Shown here piece by piece: positions 17,629-27,242 of a stretch of DNA of 64,000 nucleotides (positions are counted from its first letter, which is position 1; each line of letters opens with the position of its first letter). The DNA lies in the NCBI RefSeq assembly GCF_037201965.1, contig NZ_CP147518.1, forward strand, positions 4,519,001 to 4,583,000. Direction: 5' to 3'. The translations under genes were made by a program, and so were the position numbers. The DNA comes from Spirosoma sp. SC4-14 (lineage in GTDB: Bacteria; Bacteroidota; Bacteroidia; Cytophagales; Spirosomataceae). The notes beneath the pieces are model-generated. The model was given only the letters and a program-made list of their open reading frames with translations, was not told the origin of the DNA and did no database searches.

Positions 17629-19854
17629 ATGCACATTCGTTATACACGATTCGCGTTCGCTTTACTTACTTTCCTCTTTTTCGACCGGGTTCTGCTGGCT
17701 CAGGCTGTCTACCAGGACAAGCCTTTCCAGCAGGACTATAGCATTAAATATTATTTCGATAAATCAGGCACCAATCTATCGAGTGTGGCCGCCGACCGCA
17801 ACGGCACCATCCAGGTGCTTTCGTCCGATGGGCTACTCCACACGGCTGATGGTGCTTTTCTGCACCCCGGCACCTTAGTCCCCGATCAGCATTATCGGCC
17901 CCTGAAAGACATGAAACTACGGGCTGTCGACGCCTATGATCAGCAGTTCGTTTATCTTTCCGATAAAGCCGTTCTGAGCGATGCCTGGGCCGGAAAGCTT
18001 TTTGCCGAACATCAGTTGCCACAGGCAACCCTCTTCGCCGGAACCCCCGATCTGACGTTTCTGGTATCGGATGGTAGTGCGATGCAGGTCGTTCAGAATG
18101 GTAAAGTGCTCTGGAAAGGCACCTTCCCATCCGACGAAGCGATCGAGGCACGCTATCAGCCTGCTACCAAAACCTTCTGGATTCTGGGCAAAAAATCGCT
18201 GTATACATTACCGCTGGCTGGTTTCAAACTGACCAAAGTGTTCGATGGGTCGGGGCTTACGAGCTTTACACTAGCCCAAAACGGCACGAAAGTAATCATC
18301 GGCACCAACGATGGCTATATTGAGCTGGATGCTGTTAGCAAAAAACAGATCGGCGCGGTGCAGCGCCGACTCCCCTGGACCGAAATCACCACGGTTAATG
18401 AAGTGAACGGAAAGGTCTGGTTTGGCTCAACCAAAGGCGCGTTTGCACTGCGACCCGACGGCAAATTCGATTACTACTTTGGTGAACGCTGGCTACCGGG
18501 CAATACCGTAACGGCCATTGCCGAAGGTCCTAAAAACTCGGTACTGATTCTGACAACTGCTGGTCTGGGCCAACTCTGCTTCAAGACCATGACCCTGCAC
18601 GACAAAGCCCTATTCTATGAAGATCAGGTTCGGCAGCGGCACATTCGGAATGGCTTCAATGCGTCGCTGGATAACATGACAAAAGGTAATCTGGCCACTG
18701 GCTACCTGTCCGACTCCGACAACGATGGTCTTTGGACTTCCATGTATCTGGGCGGAGAGATTTTCCGGTATGCCGTTACGAAAGATAAAGACGCCCTGCA
18801 AAACTGCCGCGAATCGCTCGATGCCATGGAGCGGCTCTACACCATCAACCCGGTTCCCGGTTTCCCGGCGCGGTCGTTTGAGCGGGCAGGTTATATCAAG
18901 CAGCTATCTGACCCTGATCGTTGGCAACATTCGCAGCAACCCGGCTGGGACTGGAAATCAACGACCAGCAGCGATGAGGTGATCGGGCATGTTTTCGCCT
19001 TCGGCGCAATGGCCGAACTGGTCGATGATAAAGACCTGCAACGCCGTTCCATTGCGCTCATCGACACGCTTATGAGCCATATCCTTTCGCACGATATGTA
19101 CCTGATCGACTACGATGGCAAGCCAACCATGTGGGGCAAATGGAATCCGGATTATGTCAATAATTTCCCCACCAATGTGGGCGACCGGAAACTGAATTCG
19201 TCCAACATTATGGCTATGCTGCAAACGGCGTATCATTTCACCAAAAAGGAGAAATACAAGACCAAAGCCTACGAACTGATGCAGAAATACGGCTACCTGG
19301 AAAACCTCATGCGCCCCATGAAAGAAATTGGTCAGGCTCCCGAAAACGCTGACGACCACAGCAAACACATGTCCGAATCCTGGAATCACTCCGACGACGA
19401 GATGTATTTTGTTGGCTATTGGGGTCTATACCGGTATGCCTTTACGCCCGAACTCAAGGCCAAATATAAACAGGCTATTCTGGACCACTGGCAGGCCGAA
19501 CGCCCCGAAAAAGAAGGTGCCTGGAACATCTTTACAGCCCTGACGGGTGCCAAAGATGTTGATCTACCCGAAGCTGCCTGGTATTTGCGGGAGCATCCGC
19601 TCGACCTCATCGATTGGGTAATTATGAACAGCCACCGGAAAGACATCGACCTGATGGCTGAAAACTTCCGTAATCAGACTACCAAAGAAGTACTGCCCCC
19701 CGACGAGCGGCCCATTCAGCGGCATAATGGCAATATGTTCAGCCTCGACCGTACGCGGGGTAATGGCACGTCCGAACATAGTGCGGGCGATATCTGGCTA
19801 CTTCCCTACTGGATGGGTCGCTATCTGGGCGTTATCAGCGCACCAGTTAAATGA
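17629..19854 (+). CDS. Secreted propeller/alpha-toroid-like protein (copy 2)
   Basis: 741 aa from the ATG at 17629, which gives a compact signal peptide (FAFALLTFLFF, cleavage near LLAQA); an ATG at 17602 is possible. The blades are more degenerate than in copy 1 (GKVWFGSTKGAFALRPDG). The C-terminal part starts RQRHIRNGF, then shows DSDNDGLWTSMY, STTSSDEVIGHVFAFG, GKPTMWGKWNPD, SWNHSDDEMYF and LLPYWMGRYLGVI. Compared with copy 1 it is not lipidated and has an additional acidic SDDE motif. It is more similar to copy 3, so the pair probably arose by a later tandem duplication. The stop overlaps an ATG that leads into the 15-bp repeat. Confidence 0.75.
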   Translation: MHIRYTRFAFALLTFLFFDRVLLAQAVYQDKPFQQDYSIKYYFDKSGTNLSSVAADRNGTIQVLSSDGLLHTADGAFLHPGTLVPDQHYRPLKDMKLRAVDAYDQQFVYLSDKAVLSDAWAGKLFAEHQLPQATLFAGTPDLTFLVSDGSAMQVVQNGKVLWKGTFPSDEAIEARYQPATKTFWILGKKSLYTLPLAGFKLTKVFDGSGLTSFTLAQNGTKVIIGTNDGYIELDAVSKKQIGAVQRRLPWTEITTVNEVNGKVWFGSTKGAFALRPDGKFDYYFGERWLPGNTVTAIAEGPKNSVLILTTAGLGQLCFKTMTLHDKALFYEDQVRQRHIRNGFNASLDNMTKGNLATGYLSDSDNDGLWTSMYLGGEIFRYAVTKDKDALQNCRESLDAMERLYTINPVPGFPARSFERAGYIKQLSDPDRWQHSQQPGWDWKSTTSSDEVIGHVFAFGAMAELVDDKDLQRRSIALIDTLMSHILSHDMYLIDYDGKPTMWGKWNPDYVNNFPTNVGDRKLNSSNIMAMLQTAYHFTKKEKYKTKAYELMQKYGYLENLMRPMKEIGQAPENADDHSKHMSESWNHSDDEMYFVGYWGLYRYAFTPELKAKYKQAILDHWQAERPEKEGAWNIFTALTGAKDVDLPEAAWYLREHPLDLIDWVIMNSHRKDIDLMAENFRNQTTKEVLPPDERPIQRHNGNMFSLDRTRGNGTSEHSAGDIWLLPYWMGRYLGVISAPVK

Positions 19855-19870
19855 TCGAAAAGAGTACCGC

Positions 19871-20035
19871 AACGGATGTTGCCACAACGGATGTTGCCAC
19901 AACGGATGTTGCCACAACGGATGTTGCCACAACGGATGTTGCCACAACGGATGTTGCCACAACGGATGTTGCCACAACGGATGTTGCCACAACGGATGTT
20001 GCCACAACGGATGTTGCCGCAACGGATGTTGACTA
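19871..20035. repeat. 15-bp tandem repeat, eleven units (AACGGATGTTGCCAC)
   Basis: Eleven head-to-tail 15-bp units run from 19871; the last is cut short and one carries a C-to-G change (GCCGC). Each unit holds the mini-palindrome GTTGCCACAAC. Because 15 is a multiple of three, all frames stay open and would encode MLPQR or TDVAT pentapeptides. It fills the gap between paralogous copies 2 and 3. Confidence 0.95.
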
Positions 20036-20079
20036 GTGGCCAGGCTTTAGAACAACCTCTTTATTTGCCCTATTACACA

Positions 20080-22359
20080 ATGAAGCTATTAACCCTTCTG
20101 AAAAAACCTAAAACGAGTTGGTTGTTCTACGGAGCGCTCTTTCGCTCTTTCACTCTTTCAACTTCCGTTGCGGCACTCTTTATATCCGCCCAATCTCCTT
20201 CTGCCTACCGCGATGTGCCCTATCAGCAGGATTACAGCATTAAATACTATACATCGGATAGTACAATTCAGCTAACGAATGTGGGCGTCGACCGGAATGG
20301 TGTCGTGCAGGTACTGTCGGCCAAAGGCTTACTGGTGCCACGAAACGGGCAGTTTCAGTATCCCGGAACCCTGGTACCAGACCGATCGTATCGGCCAATG
20401 ATGGATCGGAAGCTAACCGCTTTGGCTATACGTGATCAGCAATTCGTTTATCTGGACGATAAGGCGGTTTTTAGCAATGCCTGGGCGGGTAAAATGCTTA
20501 TCCACCATGCACTACCCAATGCCACGTTTTTTGCAGCAGGCACTAACAACACGTTTCTGGTATCCGATGGCACCAGCCTGAAAGCCTTTGCCGACACGAC
20601 CGTCATTTGGGACGGCGCATTGAAGCAGGATGTTGTTCGTGCCATTCGCTACGAAGCCACCCAGAACCAGTTCTGGATACTGGGTTCACACTCCCTTAGC
20701 AGGTTCGATCCTGTTCGGAAACAGATCAGCGCTATTTTTCAGAGCGCGAATCTAACCTGTTTCGATCTGGCTCCGGGTAAAGTCTATGTCGGCACACACG
20801 ACGGCTACTGGACCCTCGACGCCAAAACGGGTAAGCCCATTGGCACGATCCAGAAAAAACTGCCGTGGACCGACTTAACTACCATTTCGGTTGCTCACGG
20901 CACTGTGTGGTTTGGCTCGACGATGGGCGCGTTTATGCTCCGCCCCGATGGCAAATTCAACTACTATTACGGTGAACGCTGGCTACCGGGCAATACCGTA
21001 ACAGCTATTGCCGAAGGAACCGACAAAACCGTATTGATTCTGACTAACAAAGGGCTGGGCGAAATTCATTTCGAACCGATGACCCTCTACCAGAAAGCAC
21101 TGGTATACGAAAAACAGGTTCGGCAACGACACATCCGCTATGGGTTCAACTGCGATGTTGTAACGCTTCAGAATGGCGATCTGGCAACGGCGCAAATGGG
21201 CCAGCGTGACAGCGACAACCTCTGGACGTCGATGTATCTGGTAAGTCAGTTGTTTCGCTATAAAGTGACGGGAGATAAAGAGGCTCTGCAAAATGTTCAG
21301 GAATCGTTCGATGCCATGGAGCGGCTGTTTAGCATCACGAATATGAGCGGCTTTTTTGGTCGCGGTTTCGAACGCCGGGGCTATCATACGTTTGAAGCCA
21401 GGGCCTGGGATGGAGGTCTGACCAATGGCTGGAATCATGCCCAGGACTCCGAATGGGACTGGCGCGGCACCACCAGCAGCGACCAGACCGTTGGCCAGAT
21501 GTTTACGCTCACGCTCGTGGCCGAGCTGATGGACGGCGACATAAAAAAGCGAGCCATCACGCTCATGGATCAGTTGATGACCAACATTATCAACAACGAC
21601 TGGTATCTGATCGATGTCGATGGCAAGCCTACGCTCTGGGGCAAATGGAATCCGACCTATGTCAATGGCTTTCCGACGAATGTAGGCGATCGTAAGATAA
21701 ACTCGTCCAACATTATTGGTTTTTTGCAGGCGGCTTATCACTTTACCGGAAAGCCAATTTACAAGGAGAAAGCCTACGAACTGATGCAGAAATATGGCTA
21801 TCTGGAAAACCTCATGCGCCCCATGAACGAAATCGGCAAAGCACCAGCCGGCTCCGACGACTGGGCTAAAATGCTCTCGGAAGGCTGGAACCATTCCGAC
21901 GATGAAATGTATTTTCTGGCCTATTGGTGCCTGTATCCGTATGCCTTCACGCCCGAGCTGAAAGCTAACTTCGGCGAAGCCATCAAGGATCACTGGCAAG
22001 CCGAACGCCCCGAAAAAGATGGTCTCTGGAATCTCTGCTATGCCATGACGGGTGCCAAAGCCTTCGACCTGCCCGAAACAATCTGGTATCTACAAGAATT
22101 TCCGCTCGACATGATCGAATGGCCAGTCATGAACAGCCACCGGAAAGACATCGAACGGGTGCCCGAAAATTTCCGGGGGCAAACCACACGGGAAGTACTC
22201 CCCCCCGACGAACGGCCCGAACTAAAGCATAACCGCGACCTCTTTAAACTCGACCGCCCGCAAAAGGTATCGAGCGAACTCAGCGCAGGCGATTCGTTTC
22301 TATTACCTTACTGGATGGGTCGTTATCTGGGCGTTATCAGTGCTCCGGCAAATAAATAA
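20080..22359 (+). CDS. Secreted propeller/alpha-toroid-like protein (copy 3)
   Basis: 759 aa from the ATG at 20080. The frame extends upstream through the 15-bp repeat and would add MLPQR repeats, but the ATG at 20080 is followed by a normal basic and hydrophobic signal (KLLTLLKKPK to ALFISAQS), so I take it as the start. Motifs parallel copy 2: GTVWFGSTMGAFMLRPDG, RQRHIRYGF, DSDNLWTSMY, GTTSSDQTVGQMF, GKPTLWGKWNPT, GWNHSDDEMYF and LLPYWMGRYLGVI. The signal peptide codons for FRSFTLS are three units of the CTCTTTCA word that elsewhere forms intergenic arrays. Enzymatic activity is unproven; the conserved Trp, Asp and Glu patches of the helical domain are the likely active site. Confidence 0.75.
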   Translation: MKLLTLLKKPKTSWLFYGALFRSFTLSTSVAALFISAQSPSAYRDVPYQQDYSIKYYTSDSTIQLTNVGVDRNGVVQVLSAKGLLVPRNGQFQYPGTLVPDRSYRPMMDRKLTALAIRDQQFVYLDDKAVFSNAWAGKMLIHHALPNATFFAAGTNNTFLVSDGTSLKAFADTTVIWDGALKQDVVRAIRYEATQNQFWILGSHSLSRFDPVRKQISAIFQSANLTCFDLAPGKVYVGTHDGYWTLDAKTGKPIGTIQKKLPWTDLTTISVAHGTVWFGSTMGAFMLRPDGKFNYYYGERWLPGNTVTAIAEGTDKTVLILTNKGLGEIHFEPMTLYQKALVYEKQVRQRHIRYGFNCDVVTLQNGDLATAQMGQRDSDNLWTSMYLVSQLFRYKVTGDKEALQNVQESFDAMERLFSITNMSGFFGRGFERRGYHTFEARAWDGGLTNGWNHAQDSEWDWRGTTSSDQTVGQMFTLTLVAELMDGDIKKRAITLMDQLMTNIINNDWYLIDVDGKPTLWGKWNPTYVNGFPTNVGDRKINSSNIIGFLQAAYHFTGKPIYKEKAYELMQKYGYLENLMRPMNEIGKAPAGSDDWAKMLSEGWNHSDDEMYFLAYWCLYPYAFTPELKANFGEAIKDHWQAERPEKDGLWNLCYAMTGAKAFDLPETIWYLQEFPLDMIEWPVMNSHRKDIERVPENFRGQTTREVLPPDERPELKHNRDLFKLDRPQKVSSELSAGDSFLLPYWMGRYLGVISAPANK

Positions 22360-22453
22360 TTGGTGGTCAAATGTAAGCGGGATAAAAGTAAAGTAACACC
22401 TATCCAAAAAATATATAAACGTAGGATCACATCGAAGATTCTGCTTATTTTGA

Positions 22454-22470
22454 GCAGTAACTTTTACTGC
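22454..22470 (+). promoter_or_regulatory. Small hairpin directly before the start of the Ig-like protein
   Basis: GCAGTAA (22454-22460) and TTACTGC (22464-22470) form a 7-bp stem with a 3-nt loop. It ends 5 bp before the ATG at 22476, where it could influence ribosome loading. Confidence 0.4.
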
Positions 22471-22475
22471 CTCTT

Positions 22476-25400
22476 ATGCGTTTTTTTACTCTTTACTGGC
22501 CGTTTTACTAACGGCCTCTTCTGTTTTTAGTCAGTCCTATCCCACTTATTTTGAAATCAGCACGAATAGTCCCGTTTGCGAAGGACAGTTCTTCGCGATT
22601 TATGCAGCCTATTCGGTCCCTCCCTCGGGCACAACAACCAGCTTCCGATGGTCAGGTCCCAATGGCCCAATCAATACCACTGCCAGTACGCTGAACATAC
22701 CTGCCTCTGCTGCTACGGCCGGTGTTTATTCAGTAACCATGACGTTCTCGGGTACGAACCAAGGCACAGCAACAGCGTCTAAAACCGTTTCGCTCGGCAC
22801 GTCCAAACCCGCAGCGCTCGTACGTGATGGGCAGTACCTTAGCTCATCCCTGTCTATCTGCGGCCCAACGAGCCTATCGTTAGCGGCTTACCCCGATCAG
22901 AACTTCAGCGGCAATTCGGCTACGTACCGCTGGACCGGCCCTAACAATTTTGTGAGTAATGAACGCAACCCGGTCGTTGTTCAGGGAGTCGCTGGTTTGT
23001 ACATCGTTGAGGCTACTTACCCTAATAATTGTGGCGTAGGCAAAGACACCGTACAGATTTATAACACCAACCTGTCTGTCTATACGACCGCTTATTCGGT
23101 AGGCAACAATCCGCAGCCCGTCAACAGCATTTGCCCTGGTCAGAGTATAGCGGTTCAGGCACAGGCCTCTTATCTACCCGAGGGCACAACAGTCTCCTTT
23201 CAATGGAAAGGCCCAAACGGCTTCATTAGCTCCGGGCAGAGTTTTACGCTGACTAATGCGCAGGAAACAATGACCGGGAGCTACAGCGTAACAGCTACGT
23301 TTTCGGGAAATTGCACAGGAACGGCAACTGCCACACAGCAGGTCAATGTCTGGTCACTTACGGTTCCGGCGGGTTCTTTTGCTTTTTTCAGCGATGGTAA
23401 CCGGGCTCCTGCCCAAACGATTTGTCCAGGCAGTGATTTTGGTGTAGGTGCTTATGTCATGGCATATCCATCAAATACATCAAAACAAGTCGCTTTTCAC
23501 TGGACCGGTCCCAATGGTTTCGTCAGCGATGTTGATAGCCCCACGATCACGAATGCAAGCACAGCTACAAGCGGCCTTTACAGCGTTACGGCAACAGTGC
23601 CAGGGGGGTGTAGTGGCACAAATTCGGTCAGTATTACGGTAGGTACTCCTACAGTAGCCGCTTTCAGTTCAGACCCGAACGATTTGTATGGAGGAGGGAC
23701 AAACAGATCCTACTGCCCCGGCAGTAGCTTCAGACTTAGCGTATCGGGCAATAATAGTGCAGCTACGTATGTATGGAGTGGCCCAAACGGATTCAGTAGC
23801 ACAGCCTCAAGCACAACAATTACTAATGCGACCATCGAGATGTTTGGCCCCTACAGCGTTACGGCTACATTTTCGGGCGGGTGCTCCAATACGGCTACGG
23901 CTCAGGTGAGTGCAAGCACACCAACGGTTTCCATAAATTCTCACTATGAAGCAACAGCCTCATTCGAAACTGCATTTTGTACCGGCAGTACGGTTCTCAT
24001 AGACGCTTATCTTTCTAGCTCTCTGTATCCGGCAACCTATGCCTGGAGTGGTCCAAATGGGTTCACCAGCACAGCAAAAAGCTTAACCCTGGCCAATGTA
24101 TCGCCCGATATGTCAGGCAACTATAGCCTTACAGTCACGTTCTCAGGAGGATGTCCTGGCACATCAGAAGCAACGAAATCGATCCTAATCGGTACGCCTA
24201 CCCTATTTCTGGGTAATGCTCCTTACGCCTGTCCGGGTGGTGAGCTTAGGCTCGGCGCCGGTCTACTCATCTCCTACATCCAAACGAATATTCCGGCTAG
24301 CTATCGCTGGACAGGCCCCACCGGTTTTACGAGTACTGATCAAAAATTCATTCTACCAAATGCCACCCCGGCCATGGCTGGCACCTACAGTGTTACGGCC
24401 ACGCTATCTGGCGGCTGTACGGGTACTATTACTGGTTTTGTTCAGGCACAGGTCAAAAAACCATCACTAGGGATATTTAGCCAAGCGACAAACAAATCAT
24501 CTGGGGGCGATCAATATTGCCCAGGCACTTCGTTTGATGTGTATCCAATCTTCTTCGAAACTCCCGCTATCTTTCCTTCCAGCCAGTCCACGTTCTCCTA
24601 CCAATGGAGTGGACCGAATAATTTCACCAGCTCGCTGAAACAGCCAACGATTCCAGCGGCCAGCACGTTGGCCTCCGGTATATATAGCCTGAAGGCTACA
24701 ATTTCCGGAGAATGCAGTGGTGTATATACGTCTTCACTGGAGGTCAATATTGGTACGGCACGAAGCTTCGCTTCCGCTTTTCCATTAACAGGACTCTCGC
24801 AGAACGACTCCTACTGTCCGGGGTCTACCGTTCAGGTATCTTCATCAACTTTCCCTTATGATGCGGAGGTTATTTCCTACCAGTGGCGCGGTCCGAACGG
24901 ATTTACCAGTTCGGCAAAAAGTTTTACCCTTGGGAAACTGAGTCCAGCCAATACGGGCGTATATAGTCTAACTACTATTTATGGCGGCCAGTGTGCCGGT
25001 AAACGGGTTGACTTCGTAAACATTAAAGCCGAAACTCCTTCTGTTTACATTGGTGTTTATAGGGCTAATGGAAGCGGAGGTCCCGCATTTCCACTATGTC
25101 CGGGAAACTACTACAAGCTATCGCCCAATGTACAATCCTATTCGTATGATTCTCTCGGGATTAACAACACGTACGAATGGATACTCCCTACGGGTTCAAT
25201 AGCAACCTCAAGCTCCCTGACAATTAACAGTTCCAGTGCCGCCGATGCAGGACGTTATATTCTAAAAACGACACTGGGTGGAGCCTGTGCCCCTGCCGTC
25301 ACACGCGATACCATTGATCTGGTTGTGGGTATACCATCTCCCCGGGTATGGTCACGAAATCTGTTTATTGCTAAGGGAAAATCAACAGCCTTACTGGCAG

Positions 25401-26419
25401 ATCAGTGCGCCGGAGAATACGTTCGCTGGTCGGATGGACAAACAGGACGCTCTATTGTTGTCAGTCCCGTCCAAACCACCGTCTATACGGCCGTCTGCGT
25501 CAGCCTGGAAGGGTGCCTTAGCCCACCGTCTGACCCATTAACCGTTCAGGTTAGCGACCAGCCGGAAGCCGACTTAAGCGTCCAACTGATCGTTAGCAAT
25601 CGAACCCCCGCCCTGAATCAGCCCGTTAGTATTACTCTGATAGTTCAAAACAGTAGTCTGCAGGAAGCGCGTAATGTCCAGATAAAAAGTCTTTTGCCTG
25701 ATTTCCTGTCTGTCTTGAATACCGGTGATTTTCAGCTAAGCGGCAACACACTAACAGCAACCGTTCCAAGCGTTCCGGCAAACGGTATGATAATAGTAAC
25801 GTTTCAGGTCACACCCATTGCCATCGGAACCATTCGGTTAGCCGCCCAGATCATGGCCGCTGACAACCCAGACCCTGACTCCTATCCGGGAAGTGGCACC
25901 AACGACGGGCAGGATGACATGAGCTGGGTCGATCTGCGAACAAGCCAGGCAGGTTCTCTTGTCAGCGTATCTCCTGAGCCAACTCCAGCCCTACTTCCCA
26001 CTACTGCATACGATGAACTATTTTTACCTACGGATAAGATTGATTTGAGTCTGCAGGCATCTGTCAGCAATCGTACGCCTGCTATAGATGAAGTCATCAC
26101 GATAACACTACAACTGGATAATTACACGAATAGACGGTTACTTAGTCCTGAGGTCAATTGTCAGTTACCAGCAGGCCTTACATTCGTAGGGGGCGCCAAT
26201 TTCACCGCAGCAGGTCAGCAGATCAATTTATCGGGTGGCCGGTTCTACGAAAATTGGCCCCAAACCTTTAGCTTTCAGGCTCAGGTCACGGGCCCGATAG
26301 CCGATTCCATCAAAGCCCAGATCAGCTATTGTGATTGGGAAGATGTCGATTCCAATCCGGCCAATGGTTTCGACACGGGTGAGGACGATACGGCCCAGAT
26401 CCGTTTACGCGTCAAATAA
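22476..26419 (+). CDS. Giant secreted Ig-like/DUF11 repeat protein, start out of frame (T7 tract)
   Basis: The body of the gene is in the frame of 22478; its first ATG in that frame (22739) lies inside the first Ig-like unit. An ATG at 22476 followed by CGT and seven T's is one base out of frame: as written it gives an 11-residue peptide. With a -1 shift or one extra T at 22481-22487 it gives MRFFYSLLAVLLTASSVFSQ, a perfect signal peptide, and a 1314-aa protein. That protein has ten units of about 85-95 residues marked by CPG, W(S/T)GPNGF, ITNA, YSVTATFSGGC, then an SDGQTG..YTAVC Ig-like unit and two DUF11 domains (ADLSVQLIVSNRTP, IDLSLQASVSNRTP). Each unit has a probable disulfide pair. No type IX sorting domain is evident at the end. 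Probably an adhesin or surface-layer protein. Confidence 0.75.
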
Positions 26420-26453
26420 GCATTTTACTGTAACCTCTGATACTCTAAAAAAT

Positions 26454-26984
26454 ATGGACGACAACCGCAGATTTCCCATTGGCCCATTCATTAGTCAGGA
26501 TACCTATCCTATTGAAGAATTAGCCAACCTGATTGATATTATAGCCGCTAGTCCGGCACAGTATCGGCAACTGGTAGAAAAGTTAGTGCCAGAAGACCTT
26601 AGCAAAACCTATCGGGAAGGAAGCTGGACCGTGCAGCAACTCGTACACCATGTGGCCGACATTCAGTTCGTGCATTTTATGCGCATGAAAAAAGCCCTGA
26701 CCGAACCTAACTACAACGAGGTTACGCTGATCGACATGAATGCCTGGGCACAAACGCCTGATGCTATGGAAGCCCCCATTACCGATTCCCTCCTGCTGCT
26801 CGATGGCGCTACCCGACGCTATGTCTATCTGGCTAAATCGCTGACCAACGATCAGCTAGCCATTTCGTATTACCATCCGGTTCGGCAACGTTCCTACTCA
26901 CAGGCACAGGCATTAGCGATGACGGCCTGGCACGTACAACATCACCTGGCACATATCAAACTGGCGTTAGCAATAAGCGAATGA
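26454..26984 (+). CDS. DinB/YfiT-like putative metal-dependent hydrolase
   Basis: 176 aa from the ATG at 26454; the longer frame upstream is a shadow of the previous gene. A four-helix DinB fold is indicated by SWTVQQLVHHVADIQ and by AWHVQHHLAHI near the end, which supply the three metal-binding histidines. SYYHPVRQRSYS lies in the middle. YfiT relatives are called metal-dependent hydrolases or bacillithiol-S-transferase-like proteins; the substrate in this organism is unknown. It is a stand-alone cytoplasmic gene, 35 bp behind the Ig-like protein. Confidence 0.85.
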   Translation: MDDNRRFPIGPFISQDTYPIEELANLIDIIAASPAQYRQLVEKLVPEDLSKTYREGSWTVQQLVHHVADIQFVHFMRMKKALTEPNYNEVTLIDMNAWAQTPDAMEAPITDSLLLLDGATRRYVYLAKSLTNDQLAISYYHPVRQRSYSQAQALAMTAWHVQHHLAHIKLALAISE

Positions 26985-27242
26985 CCTTTCTGTCAACTAT
27001 CAATTTTGATAACTCGGACCAATTTCTATGATTTAAGCAAGTCCGCTAAACGCAACGGTTCCCCGCCGAAACAACAATACGATGAATTAGTCGCATCGGC
27101 AGTCCGATTCCAGTAAACACTATTGATGCTAGCCCTGTAACACCTCATTCTTGTTAGAGTTAAGTTAGCACCGCTTCGTTTAGTAGGTTTCCATAAACTA
27201 CGCTTTATGTAGAAATAGAAATCATTATAAAAGGAATAGGCT

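Noticed and set aside
19871..20035. Regular repeat that could be mistaken for a CRISPR array
   Set aside because: Units are directly adjacent 15-mers with no spacers and no cas genes anywhere in the window; it is a simple tandem repeat.
19851..20036. 61-codon reading frame made of TDVAT repeats, starting at the ATGA overlap
   Set aside because: The frame is open only because the unit length is a multiple of three; all other frames are open too. No independent support for a protein.
20983..21999. 338-codon minus-strand frame inside propeller copy 3
   Set aside because: Antisense shadow of a GC-biased coding region; the + strand gene has paralogs and a signal peptide.
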